From an uncultured Pontibacter sp. (GTDB lineage Bacteria > Bacteroidota > Bacteroidia > Cytophagales > Hymenobacteraceae), in contig NZ_CANLMZ010000009.1 in assembly GCF_947492645.1 (NCBI RefSeq), positions 240,162 to 304,161 of the forward strand: DNA of 64,000 nucleotides. Reading direction: 5' to 3'. The notes under the pieces were generated by a model that was not told where the DNA came from, did not search any database, and was given only the letters and a program-made list of their open reading frames with translations. How positions within the stretch are numbered: position 1 is the stretch's first letter; each line of letters begins with the position of its first letter. Below are positions 18,581-27,316 of the stretch, piece after piece. The position numbers and the translations under genes were made by a program.

Positions 18581-18624
18581 AAACAGAAACAACCGTTGCC
18601 TTTGAGCAGCGGCTGTTTCTGTTT
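18581..18624 (+). terminator. terminator after the Gly/Arg-rich gene
   Basis: A 15-base stem AAACAGAAACAACCG / CGGCTGTTTCTGTTT with one mismatch and a 14-base loop lies 14 bases after the stop codon. Confidence 0.65.
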
Positions 18625-18767
18625 CATGGCTACTTCTACGTGCCAGCCTCAAGTATAAACCGGCACAAGCCTTACCTGAAAACTTTAAAGAAAGTATAAG
18701 CCCCTGAACTACCCGTGCTATCCATCGGGAATCTTTGAAATGATGCTTGTAACGTAAACGGCACTCG

Positions 18768-19631
18768 ATGGTGAAGCGAACATTTACATACTTTGACTTG
18801 CGCGAGGTAACCCTGCATGTAGCAATGGCAGGTGAGGCGGAGGGAGAGCTTGTATTGTTTCTGCATGGCTTTCCGGAGTTTTGGTTTGGCTGGCAAAAGC
18901 AGCTGGACTTTTTTGCTGCGCAGGGTTACATGGCAGTTGCACCAGACCAGCGGGGCTACAACCTTAGCAGCAAGCCGCAGGCGGTGGAGGAGTATACCCT
19001 GGAAAAACTTACCGAAGATATTGTTGGTCTAATAGCAGCTTTAGGTAAAGAAAAAGTAGTGCTGGTGGGGCACGATTGGGGTGGCGTGGTAGCCTGGTCT
19101 GTGGCAATGCATTTCCCGGACCTGCTGCATAAACTCATAATCCTGAACATGCCGCACCCTATCGTTATGCTGCAGCACCTCCGGAACAACCCACGGCAAA
19201 TGCTCCGAAGCTGGTATACCGCCTTTTTTCAAGTGCCCGTATTACCTGAGCAAGCGGCGAAGGTGCTAAACTACACGATGCTCGAAAAAAGTATGACGGG
19301 CACCGCAAACGCAAACGCTTTTTCTGAAGAAGAGCTTGCTACCTACAAAGAAGCCTGGAAGCAGCCGGGAGCTATAACCAGCATGATTAACTGGTACAGG
19401 GCTTTTAAGCACACGCATCTCAACCTGAGGCGTAAAATCAACCTGCCTACCCTTATGCTCTGGGGCATGAAAGATACAGCGCTGGGTGCTGAAATGGCTG
19501 AACCAAGTATAAGCCTGTGCCCGCAGGGCAAACTTATTTTTCTGGACGAGGCAAGCCATTGGCTGCACCACGAGCAACCCGACAAAGTAAACCAGGAAAT
19601 ACTTGCCTTTCTGCGCGAGTCTGAACCTTAA
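18768..19631 (+). CDS. epoxide hydrolase-like alpha/beta hydrolase
   Basis: The 287-residue protein matches the soluble epoxide hydrolase / haloalkane dehalogenase branch. HGFPE (33-37) is the oxyanion motif, Asp103 in GHDWGG is the nucleophile, and the base is the first His of EASHWLHHEQP near residue 267. The lid region contains paired Tyr/Trp residues (NWYRAFKH). It probably opens epoxides or hydrolyses a related ester; the substrate is unknown. It is monocistronic. Confidence 0.9.
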   Translation: MVKRTFTYFDLREVTLHVAMAGEAEGELVLFLHGFPEFWFGWQKQLDFFAAQGYMAVAPDQRGYNLSSKPQAVEEYTLEKLTEDIVGLIAALGKEKVVLVGHDWGGVVAWSVAMHFPDLLHKLIILNMPHPIVMLQHLRNNPRQMLRSWYTAFFQVPVLPEQAAKVLNYTMLEKSMTGTANANAFSEEELATYKEAWKQPGAITSMINWYRAFKHTHLNLRRKINLPTLMLWGMKDTALGAEMAEPSISLCPQGKLIFLDEASHWLHHEQPDKVNQEILAFLRESEP

Positions 19632-19707
19632 CTGCACGCTTATAACGTGGCGTGACTACTTCGTATGACATCTTCATACTTGTGCAAATTCCCTAACTGG
19701 TGACACC

Positions 19708-20127
19708 TTAAAAAGGCTCTTCCAGCCATAGCTTGCGTGCCACACCCAATCCCACAGCGTTTCCACGGCCACCGCCGCGCAACAAAATAGCTACGTTCTG
19801 CCCTTGGCGTAATTCGCTCAGGCTGATATGTTGGCCTTTGCTGTCGAGCATTTGGGTAGTGGGCAGCACCAGCACATACGCCCTGGTATAGCGGGAATCC
19901 GGTGTTGTAGAAAAGCCCTCCACCTCCAGCATTACCTGCCCCTGGTCATACCTGCTTTGTATGATGCTGCCCCGTATATCCACCCGTTCGGGAGCCATAC
20001 TTCTGTAAGCGCTTGTAACGGTATCGGAGGAGGCAGCTGGTGTAGTACTGGCCTGGCAGCCGCTCAACCACAGGCCTGCCGCCAAACACAATGCTGCCGT
20101 AAGTTTTCTGATGTAAGTTGGTTTCAT
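19708..20127 (-). CDS. hypothetical lipoprotein
   Basis: The 139-residue protein has a lipoprotein signal with LSGC (Cys24), a Ser/Thr linker and a compact beta-rich domain of about 90 residues containing LSELRQGQNVAILLRGG and VARKLWLEE. The strand pattern resembles small OB-like periplasmic domains, but no family is recognised. It is probably anchored in the periplasm or outer membrane. It stands alone. Confidence 0.7.
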   Translation of the reverse strand: MKPTYIRKLTAALCLAAGLWLSGCQASTTPAASSDTVTSAYRSMAPERVDIRGSIIQSRYDQGQVMLEVEGFSTTPDSRYTRAYVLVLPTTQMLDSKGQHISLSELRQGQNVAILLRGGGRGNAVGLGVARKLWLEEPF

Positions 20128-20480
20128 ACTTAACGTGTATACTTTTTTGTTTGTAACGGAGGCAAACAGGTGCAGGATTTATTTGTTACTCTTCAGCCTG
20201 TAAGCTGCACCCTTCATGTTCGCTGAAAACTAACCGGGGAACTATAAACCTGCTTACTGTGCAGCGAGTACGCTCATCGTGGATAGTAATAAATCTGTGA
20301 ACCAGCGCCCAGCATCCGGTGGAATAAAGTATGCTTACAGTTGAGGCGCTATCACCCGAAAAACCGGCATTCCCTACAACTAAGCCTGAAAAGCGCTAAC
20401 TTGCACTTTAACAAAAACTGACCATACTTCTCGCATGGCAAACCAGGCTACTTTATAAAGCGAGGTTTCAAATAAATACG
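20128..20480. other. intergenic region, no gene seen
   Basis: This 353-base divergent gap between the lipoprotein and the ABC exporter holds no supported gene and no strong hairpin. It should contain both promoters. Confidence 0.4.
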
Positions 20481-22229
20481 ATGCAAAAATCTAAGAAACT
20501 TAAAAACGTAACTATAGCCCAGGTCTTCAAGACTATTATCTGGCCGCGCAAGAAATACCTTGGCATAGGGCTGGTGCTCATCATCATCAGCAGGCTGGCC
20601 GGGCTTGTATTGCCGGGTGCAAGTAAGTTTCTGATAGACGATGTGATACCGAACGGCGACAGCACCATGCTGAAGTGGCTTATCGGGGCGGTGCTGGTGG
20701 CCATCATCATCCAGTCCATTACATCGTTTGCCCTTACCCAGATACTCAGCGTGGAGGCACAGCACCTGATTTCGCAGCTGCGGGCCAAAGTACAAAGGCA
20801 CATCATGCAGTTGCCTATCCGCTTCTTCGATAACACCAAAACCGGTGAGTTGGTGTCGCGCATCATGACGGATGTAGAAGGCGTGCGGAACCTGGTAGGA
20901 ACTGGCTTTGCACAGATGATCGGCGGGGTACTTACGTCGCTTATCTGCCTGGTGCTGCTTATTTACATCAGCCCTTTAATGACGGGTTTTGTGCTTATAC
21001 CGGTGGCAATTTTCGGGATCATCTCGACAAAGGCTTTTGGTAAGATCAGGCCCATTTTCAGGGAGCGCGGGGTGATTAATGCCGAAGTAACTGGCAGGCT
21101 GACTGAAACCCTGGGAGGCGTACGCGTGATAAAAGGTTTTAACGCCGAAGAGCAGGAGATAAAAACGTTTGAGGCCGGCGTAAACCGGCTTTTCCTGAAT
21201 GTGAAGCAGAGCCTGGTAACAACAAGTATGGTAACCAGCGCGGCTACCTTGCTCTTGGGGTTTGCCTCGGCCGGCATTATGGGGATAGGGGGTTACCTGA
21301 TTATGAACGATGAGCTGACCTTTGGCGATTTCCTGGCCTTTACGTTATACCTGGGTTTCATGATTGCGCCTATCCTGCAGATGAGCAATATCGGGAGCCA
21401 GTTTACCGAGGCCTTCGCAGGCCTGGACCGCACGCAGGAAATCCTGAACACGCCCCTCGAAGACGAGTACGGAAGCCGCACCTTACAGCTGAATCCCTTG
21501 CATGGGGCCATTGTTTTTGATAAAGTAGCTTTTGCCTACGAAAGCGGGAAGGACGTAGTGAAGGAGATCAGTTTTACAGCGCCTGCCGGTTCTGTTACCG
21601 CCCTGGTAGGTACATCCGGTTCCGGTAAAACAACAATAGCGGGTCTTGCTGCATCTTTCCTAAACCCCGACAGCGGCCTGATCACAGTAGATGGCCACGA
21701 CCTGCAGACCATCAGTTTGCAAAGCTACAGAAGCCAGTTGGGTGTTGTGTTGCAGGATGATTTTTTGTTTGAAGGCAGTATCCGGAACAACATTCTTTTT
21801 CCGAGGCCGCACGCAACGGAGGCGCAGCTGATGCAGGCCGTGCAGGCAGCGCACGTGCAGGAGTTTACCGACCGCTTTCCGGACGGGCTGGATACCTTGA
21901 TCGGGGAGCGGGGCGTAAAATTATCAGGAGGGCAGCGGCAGCGCATCGCCATTGCGCGGGCCATACTTGCCGACCCGCGCATCCTTATACTTGACGAAGC
22001 CACCTCGAACCTCGACACCGAAAGCGAAAGTTTAATCCAAGCCAGCCTTAAAACCCTGATGCAGGGCCGCACTACCTTCGTGATCGCACACCGCCTGAGC
22101 ACGATACGTCAGGCCGACCAGATTCTGGTAATAGAGCAGGGCCACATTGCCGAGCAGGGAAAACACGAAGAGCTCCTGGAAAAGAAAGGACGGTACTACC
22201 AGTTGTATACTTACCAGGCCCGCATATAA
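20481..22229 (+). CDS. ABC exporter, fused permease-ATPase (MsbA/LmrA type)
   Basis: The 582-residue half-transporter has an N-terminal six-helix export domain (about 20-320) and a C-terminal ATPase. Walker A GTSGSGKTT lies near 377-385, the signature LSGGQRQ near 481-487, Walker B ILILDEATS near 500-508, and the switch His in IAHRLST follows. As a homodimer it would export lipids, peptides or drugs across the inner membrane. No accessory gene is linked, so the substrate is unknown. Confidence 0.93.
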   Translation: MQKSKKLKNVTIAQVFKTIIWPRKKYLGIGLVLIIISRLAGLVLPGASKFLIDDVIPNGDSTMLKWLIGAVLVAIIIQSITSFALTQILSVEAQHLISQLRAKVQRHIMQLPIRFFDNTKTGELVSRIMTDVEGVRNLVGTGFAQMIGGVLTSLICLVLLIYISPLMTGFVLIPVAIFGIISTKAFGKIRPIFRERGVINAEVTGRLTETLGGVRVIKGFNAEEQEIKTFEAGVNRLFLNVKQSLVTTSMVTSAATLLLGFASAGIMGIGGYLIMNDELTFGDFLAFTLYLGFMIAPILQMSNIGSQFTEAFAGLDRTQEILNTPLEDEYGSRTLQLNPLHGAIVFDKVAFAYESGKDVVKEISFTAPAGSVTALVGTSGSGKTTIAGLAASFLNPDSGLITVDGHDLQTISLQSYRSQLGVVLQDDFLFEGSIRNNILFPRPHATEAQLMQAVQAAHVQEFTDRFPDGLDTLIGERGVKLSGGQRQRIAIARAILADPRILILDEATSNLDTESESLIQASLKTLMQGRTTFVIAHRLSTIRQADQILVIEQGHIAEQGKHEELLEKKGRYYQLYTYQARI

Positions 22230-22375
22230 GCGGAACAGGCTTTTGTTAAGGAATAAGGGCGCAGCACAGGCATGACTTTATACTTTACCGGAGCCATACT
22301 TTGGCCTTGCAGCTGCCAATGGGGCTTAACTTTTACCACCTGGTTTGAGTAGGATAGAAGTATAAAACACAAGCA

Positions 22376-22849
22376 ATGGAACAGGAAAAACAACTGCGGG
22401 AGCAAGTAGTAACGCTGCTCCGGGGTGGCCAGGCTTTCCGGACGCGGGCAGAGTTGCTGGAGGGAATCTCTGTAGAAGATGCCGGTAAAAAAGTGAAAGG
22501 GCTCCCTTATACGATCTGGCAATTACTCGGGCACCTGCGCTTTGCCCAACACGACATACTGGACTTTTGCTGTAACCCCAATTACCAGGAACCTAACTGG
22601 CCCGACGACTACTGGCCCCAGGAAACTGCTCCCGAAAACGAAGCCCATTTGCACCGCACCATCGACGCCCTGGCCACCGACCTGGAAGAAATGATACAAC
22701 TGGTACAGGACCCCAAGAACGATCTTTTAAAACCGTTTGCGCATGGCAGCGGGCAAACGCTGTTGCGCGAAGCTACCCTGGTAGCCGAACACAATGCTTA
22801 CCACCTGGGCCAGGTAGTGGTGCTGCGGAGGCTGCTCCATACTTTCTAA
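22376..22849 (+). CDS. DinB-family protein
   Basis: The 157-residue four-helix-bundle protein has the DinB/YfiT metal-binding histidine pattern: one His in GHLRFAQHD (about 52-60) and two in EHNAYHLGQ (about 139-147). The family contains thiol-dependent transferases and many uncharacterised members. It follows the ABC exporter by 146 bases and ends 21 bases before a convergent response-regulator gene. Confidence 0.85.
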   Translation: MEQEKQLREQVVTLLRGGQAFRTRAELLEGISVEDAGKKVKGLPYTIWQLLGHLRFAQHDILDFCCNPNYQEPNWPDDYWPQETAPENEAHLHRTIDALATDLEEMIQLVQDPKNDLLKPFAHGSGQTLLREATLVAEHNAYHLGQVVVLRRLLHTF

Positions 22850-22870
22850 AAGCTGCTAAGGGCAGAGGGT

Positions 22871-23284
22871 TTATCGCAGGATATCCGTTAACATTTCTTT
22901 TGTTAAAGGTTTGGTGATGAAGCCGGCAACTGCAAAGTCCTCCGCTGTCTGTTTGTCTCTGGGGTGCAAGGAACTGCTGCAGATATAAACTTTTGTTTCG
23001 CTTAGGTCCAGGTGGGTTTCGCTTTCCAGGGCCTTCAGAAATCCGAAACCATCCAGTACGGGCATTTTAATATCGAGCAGAATAATAGCTGGCATTTTAC
23101 CGCCTTGTGCAGCCAGGTCCTTCAACGCTGATAAGGCAACTAAACCGTTCTGGGCCGTTATGATCTTATCACAAGCGTTTGCCTGGCGCAGTAGCCTTTT
23201 AGAGATAAAGCACCAGTTTTCATCATCATCAACCACCAGGATAGTGTTTACCTGGCGATATTTGGCGGGTTCAGTTTCTGTCAT
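22871..23284 (-). CDS. single-domain response regulator
   Basis: The 137-residue protein is only a receiver domain. The acidic pocket is VVDDDE (18-22), the phospho-acceptor is Asp71 in ILLDIKMP, the switch region is CSSS, and the conserved Lys lies in ITKPLT near the end. With no output domain it probably acts in a phosphorelay or by protein binding. It lies 69 bases downstream of a broken PAS histidine-kinase gene that was probably its partner. Confidence 0.92.
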   Translation of the reverse strand: MTETEPAKYRQVNTILVVDDDENWCFISKRLLRQANACDKIITAQNGLVALSALKDLAAQGGKMPAIILLDIKMPVLDGFGFLKALESETHLDLSETKVYICSSSLHPRDKQTAEDFAVAGFITKPLTKEMLTDILR

Positions 23285-23353
23285 GTATAAGCTGCTTGTT
23301 AGCCGTAAAGCGTGGTAAATAGAACAGGAGTGCTTTTTTGCTAAATGGATAAC

Positions 23354-24495
23354 TCACATAGCAGACTTAAAGTATAATTTAAACTCAGAACCTTTTCCTT
23401 CGGTGCTTGTAACCTCAATTTTGCCGCCTGCGTTCTCCAGGATGCGCTTTACCATGTATAGCCCGACACCTGTGCCCTCCACATGGTCATGAAACCTTTT
23501 AAACATGGTAAACAGCTGCTCCTGCTGGCTCTCATTTACGCCCATGCCATTGTCTTTTATACTTAGTACAACATAAGGTTCTTCCAGTCGGGTGGATAGC
23601 GTGATCATGCATCCCCGGTCCGGGTGCTGAAACTTAACAGCGTTACTGATCATGTTAAACAGGATGCTCCGGAAATTTTTGCGGGAAAACTTAAGCTGGT
23701 GCACCTCCAGGTTGGTATGTATCGAACAGGTTTTAAGGCCCGCCGGTATGGCCAGGTCGGCTACAATATCATCGTATACGTCCTGTATGTTGATGATATC
23801 GTCTGCGGCGCTTTCGGTAAACCCTTTCTGCATTCTGCTGATCTCAGTCAGGTCGGCGATGGTGCGTTTAAAGCGGTCTACGGAATCTACTACCCGTTTC
23901 AGCAGTTCTTCTGTATCTTCATTCAGCGCATCCGCCGCAGTAAGCTCATCCTTCAGAAACACCATTAAACCCTCAATGTTCGTGATCGGGGACCGGAGAT
24001 CATGCGAGGCTGTGTAAATAAAGTTGTCGAGGTCGAGGTTGATGCGCTTCAGTTCGGTGTTTTTATTTTCGAGGGCGCTTTGCTGCCGTTCGGCCAGCTG
24101 GTCCTGCAACTTTTTCTGTTCAGTTCGCCGGTTATCTTTGTATAGCCAATGTGTTTCCCATCGGCATATATAGTCGTAAGCTTTACTGAAGCCCAGAACA
24201 AGGAGCCGTCTTTACGCCTGCGCCAGTTTTTTGCCTCATATACGCCATCTTTCAAAGCCAACTTGAGCTCTTGTTCCGGTAGCCCCGCTTTCTGGTACTC
24301 CTCCGGAAACAGCATGCCATAATATTCGCCAATAAACTCGTCTGCTTCATACCCCTTCAGGTTTTGTACGCCCATATTCCAGGTGGTAATAATACCTGTT
24401 GTATCCATCGCGAATATGGCATAATCTTTTATTTGCTCAATAAAATAAGAGTTGATCTCTTCCGGGGTATGCTGTGGGGCCAGGGTAATAAAAGT
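23354..24495 (-). pseudogene. PAS-domain histidine kinase, frameshifted and without a clear start
   Basis: Two minus-strand frames together encode one kinase. The upstream frame (24495 to ~24116) gives a PAS domain (IKDYAIFAMDTTGIITTWN to GYTKITGELN). The downstream frame gives a HisKA domain (TASHDLRSPITN) and an HATPase domain with N, G1 (DNGMGV) and G2 (GTGVGLYMVK) boxes. The frames part at a run of five T (24111-24115; A5 in the sense strand), where one extra base would rejoin them. Upstream, the PAS frame stays open only to a TAA at 24496-24498 with no ATG before residue Met of MDTTG. So both the start and the frame are lesioned, unless the homopolymer is a sequencing error. Confidence 0.75.
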
Positions 24496-24947
24496 TTATC
24501 TACCGTTTACTCTTTTACGATAGCCCAGGTTGTGGCATTCCTGGGGTACTTTTGTTCAGACAAACAAGGATATTTAGAGCGAGACCTCCCGGATACGTAT
24601 ACATGCGGCTACCGCTAAGGCTGGCTTTTAATGCATACCTCTATACTTGTAAAGCCTCGACTGTAAACGTTACAGATAGTGCTCGTTTAAATTGACAACC
24701 CTGGGGCAGCGGGAAGGCTTACACTTACAGCGCAACTTATACTGAAGATACAGCGCGTAGAATAGCGCAGGCCCTGTAAGATGCTGCCAACGGAAGGGTA
24801 CATTCAAATCAAACAAACATCAAAGGTTTTAAGGTATAACAACCCCATATACAGTATGTTACCATGTAAATAAATCAAAAATAAATAATGCAACCGAATA
24901 ATTGCACGTATATTAGCAAACAAACGGTTGCATATTTTAATCCAGCG
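24496..24947. other. intergenic region before the ArsR/SRPBCC operon
   Basis: Nothing coding is supported in the first ~390 bases. The lost 5' end of the kinase gene may once have lain here. The last ~70 bases are AT-rich and hold the candidate ArsR operator at 24889-24932. Confidence 0.4.
24889..24932. promoter_or_regulatory. candidate ArsR operator (inverted repeat)
   Basis: A perfect 8-bp inverted repeat, TGCAACCG / CGGTTGCA, with a 28-base spacer, lies 16-59 bases before the preferred ArsR start. Position and symmetry fit auto-repression by the ArsR product. The upstream ATG at 24888 falls inside this site, which argues against its use as the start. Confidence 0.5.
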
Positions 24948-25268
24948 ATGAGAAGAGACGTTTTCCAGGCGATAGCAGACCCTACCCGAAGGGCCATTAT
25001 TGGTTTAATTGCCTTGCAGGCTATGACGCCGAATGCTATAGCCGAACATTTTGACACCAGCAGGCAGGCTGTTTCAAAGCACTTACAGATACTTGTGGAA
25101 TGCCAGCTTGTAAAACAGGAACAACAGGGGCGCGAAATTTACTACCAGCTGGAAGTTACTAAAATGAAAGAAATAGACAACTGGCTGGAACAGTTCCGGA
25201 GAATCTGGGAAGACCGCTTCAACCAACTCGACACGATATTTTCTAACATAAAACAAAATAAGCCATGA
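24948..25268 (+). CDS. ArsR-family transcriptional repressor
   Basis: The protein of about 106 residues is a winged-helix ArsR/SmtB-type regulator. It has the typical start [20 protein letters not shown], and the recognition helix lies in [13 protein letters not shown]. No metal-binding Cys pair is seen, as in the subgroup that partners SRPBCC genes. The open frame reaches an ATG at 24888, but those 20 extra residues overlap the palindromic operator, so 24948 is preferred. Its stop overlaps the next start by four bases (ATGA), giving translational coupling to the SRPBCC gene. Confidence 0.9.
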   Translation: MRRDVFQAIADPTRRAIIGLIALQAMTPNAIAEHFDTSRQAVSKHLQILVECQLVKQEQQGREIYYQLEVTKMKEIDNWLEQFRRIWEDRFNQLDTIFSNIKQNKP

Positions 25269-25774
25269 AACACGACCTTGCATTCGAGTTCTCTGTGAAC
25301 AAAGAAAACAACACGATCACCGTTAAAAGAGAGTTTGCAGCAGAGCTCCCGCTTGTGTGGGATGCTTACACAAAAAGCGAGATCCTGGACCAATGGTGGG
25401 CGCCTAAACCCTGGAAAGCCCGCACCAAAACGATGGACTTCAGGGAAGGTGGCTACTGGCACTATGCCATGGTTGGCCCCGAAGGCGAAGAGCATTGGGC
25501 ATTGGCGAATTACAAGACCATTGACCCTAAAAGGCGCTTTACCGCAATGGATGGTTTTGCAAATGCCGAAGGCGTGGTAAACACACAAATGCCGCAATCA
25601 GATTGGGAGGTAAGCTTTACACCCAAAGAGGAGGTTACCTTAGTAGAGAACCTGATCACATTCGATGACCTGTCACAACTCGAAACCACCATCCAGATGG
25701 GCTTTAAAGAAGGCCTGACTGCGGCCATGGAAAATCTCGATCAACTATTGGCTGCTCAGAAACAGGAGGCCTAA
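25265..25774 (+). CDS. SRPBCC / AHSA1-like domain protein
   Basis: The 169-residue protein has the START-like fold of the activator-of-Hsp90 C-terminal family: [27 protein letters not shown] (25-51) is diagnostic, and the C-terminal helix [18 protein letters not shown] closes the cavity. Such proteins bind small hydrophobic ligands. Coupling with ArsR is a widespread arrangement. A 14-bp terminator follows 27 bases after the stop. Confidence 0.92.
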   Translation: MKHDLAFEFSVNKENNTITVKREFAAELPLVWDAYTKSEILDQWWAPKPWKARTKTMDFREGGYWHYAMVGPEGEEHWALANYKTIDPKRRFTAMDGFANAEGVVNTQMPQSDWEVSFTPKEEVTLVENLITFDDLSQLETTIQMGFKEGLTAAMENLDQLLAAQKQEA

Positions 25775-25801
25775 GGGCTGTAAGCTGCAGAAAACATACT
25801 A

Positions 25802-25842
25802 TAAAAGCGGGGCTAGTGCATAAACTTGTAGCCCCGCTTTTA
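25802..25842 (+). terminator. terminator of the ArsR/SRPBCC operon
   Basis: A perfect 14-bp stem TAAAAGCGGGGCTA / TAGCCCCGCTTTTA with a 13-base loop. It marks the left edge of host-like DNA before the AT-rich island. Confidence 0.8.
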
Positions 25843-25976
25843 ATACTTTATAGTATTCATTCATCGTCTTCTAGTGTGTTCTTGTTGCTAATACTGATAC
25901 TCTGAAAACATCAGCTACAAGCTCGCGCAAGCGGGTGCTGAAATTTAATACTTTAAAATTTTAATATTCATAATTA

Positions 25977-25984
25977 TATATTTG
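25977..25984 (+). promoter_or_regulatory. candidate Bacteroidota -7 box of the AT-rich operon
   Basis: TATATTTG matches the primary-sigma -7 consensus TAnnTTTG and lies 43 bases before the first island ATG. The -33 side is weak. A start-stop pair, ATGTAATGG at 26022-26030, immediately precedes and overlaps the operon start. Confidence 0.4.
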
Positions 25985-26026
25985 TGTATAATTGAAGAAA
26001 AATAATTACTGTATTTATAAAATGTA

Positions 26027-27313
26027 ATGGATAATAAGCTTAGGCTGTTTAAATCTCAACCAGGTTTAGCTAAGAAGTTTTACCTTTTAGAATATTTTTA
26101 TATTGTTCTCAAGAGTTTCGATAAGTATAGTAGTAAGACTCAAGCATTTGAAGAGTTTAGGGTTTTAAAGGATAAATTTCAGCTTGGAGAATCAAAATAT
26201 AAGAAACTCACTCTCGATGAAAGTATTAGTTTTTCACCCCAGCAATTGAATAGGTATCATTATACTTTTGATCAAGTTCTGATAGAAGCAATAAATTATG
26301 ATCTAATAAGAGAAACTAAAAGTCACTATACCATTTCTGAAAAAGGTAGATATGCTTTAGGTGAATTCGTGAAGTCAAACCTTCACTTTTATAACTATCT
26401 ACTGAAGTTAATGGAGTCGCATACATATGCTTTTTATGAATTAGTTAGCCTTTGCTATAAAGAGAATAAGAATAAAAATGGTTTAATGATTTTTCCAGTC
26501 TATTCGCCATTAAAGTTAGGCTTTGAGAAACCTAAAATGACTACGAATAGCCATATTTTAGATTACATAAAATCGTTAACTATAAGACTTCAAGATGATA
26601 TAGTTAAATATTTAAGTAAAAGAAAAAGCTTACGTGAAGCAGAGGAAAAACTTATTTCAGAATTGACAAACTTGTCATTAATTGGACTAGATAAGAATGA
26701 TAAATTTGAACACAATAAGTTTAATGAAACAATAACAAAAATTAGAAACTACTGGCTTAATTATTTTCTTAAACAAATATACAAGTATGAATACTCTTTT
26801 GATACATTCAATATTTGGGTTGAAAGAGCAAAACAAATAGGCATCATACATACTTCAGACTTTTTTCCTGGTGTAAGTGGTAGGATTGTATATCCAACAT
26901 CAATAATTATTAATAAAATAAGAAGTAATGACTTCGTATGTGCATTTGATTATCCTAATGACGAAAAATTGTACATTCATAAACCAAATTGGAATAAAGA
27001 AGAGAATCAGGACCAGTTTGTTAAATTGCTCAGCGAAGCATATTATGATATAAAAACAATACAAAGAAGCCATTTTGTAAGCTTGCCTGATATTAGAGAG
27101 AAAGTATGTTATCGTATGAGAATTGCTAGTTATATATTTAATGACTTCCTTGAGAAAGCATATTTGATGAGCTTAAAAGGAAGCACACGGGTTCAGATAG
27201 CTCTGGAAGCAGACCGTTTACCTTATGAGACAAATGCAATGTATCTAAAACGAGAACCTGTACTTGTGAATGGTAAATATAAAAATATTATTGCTATTGA
27301 TTTCAGTAGATAA
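26027..27313 (+). CDS. island gene 1: uncharacterised protein with winged-helix-like N-terminus
   Basis: This 428-residue Lys/Tyr/Ile-rich protein belongs to no family I recognise. The N-terminal part (about 60-115) reads like a winged helix, ending HYTISEKGRYALGEF, a common wing pattern. The rest is mostly predicted helix with conserved-looking blocks (SDFFPGVSGRIVYPTS; GSTRVQIALEADRLPYETN). No membrane segment or signal is present. It is the first gene of a tight four-gene operon, 3 bases from the ATPase gene, and is far more AT-rich than its surroundings. It may be the DNA-, RNA- or partner-sensing subunit of an ATPase/nuclease system; this is inference. Confidence 0.8.
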   Translation: MDNKLRLFKSQPGLAKKFYLLEYFYIVLKSFDKYSSKTQAFEEFRVLKDKFQLGESKYKKLTLDESISFSPQQLNRYHYTFDQVLIEAINYDLIRETKSHYTISEKGRYALGEFVKSNLHFYNYLLKLMESHTYAFYELVSLCYKENKNKNGLMIFPVYSPLKLGFEKPKMTTNSHILDYIKSLTIRLQDDIVKYLSKRKSLREAEEKLISELTNLSLIGLDKNDKFEHNKFNETITKIRNYWLNYFLKQIYKYEYSFDTFNIWVERAKQIGIIHTSDFFPGVSGRIVYPTSIIINKIRSNDFVCAFDYPNDEKLYIHKPNWNKEENQDQFVKLLSEAYYDIKTIQRSHFVSLPDIREKVCYRMRIASYIFNDFLEKAYLMSLKGSTRVQIALEADRLPYETNAMYLKREPVLVNGKYKNIIAIDFSR

Positions 27314-27316
27314 ATT

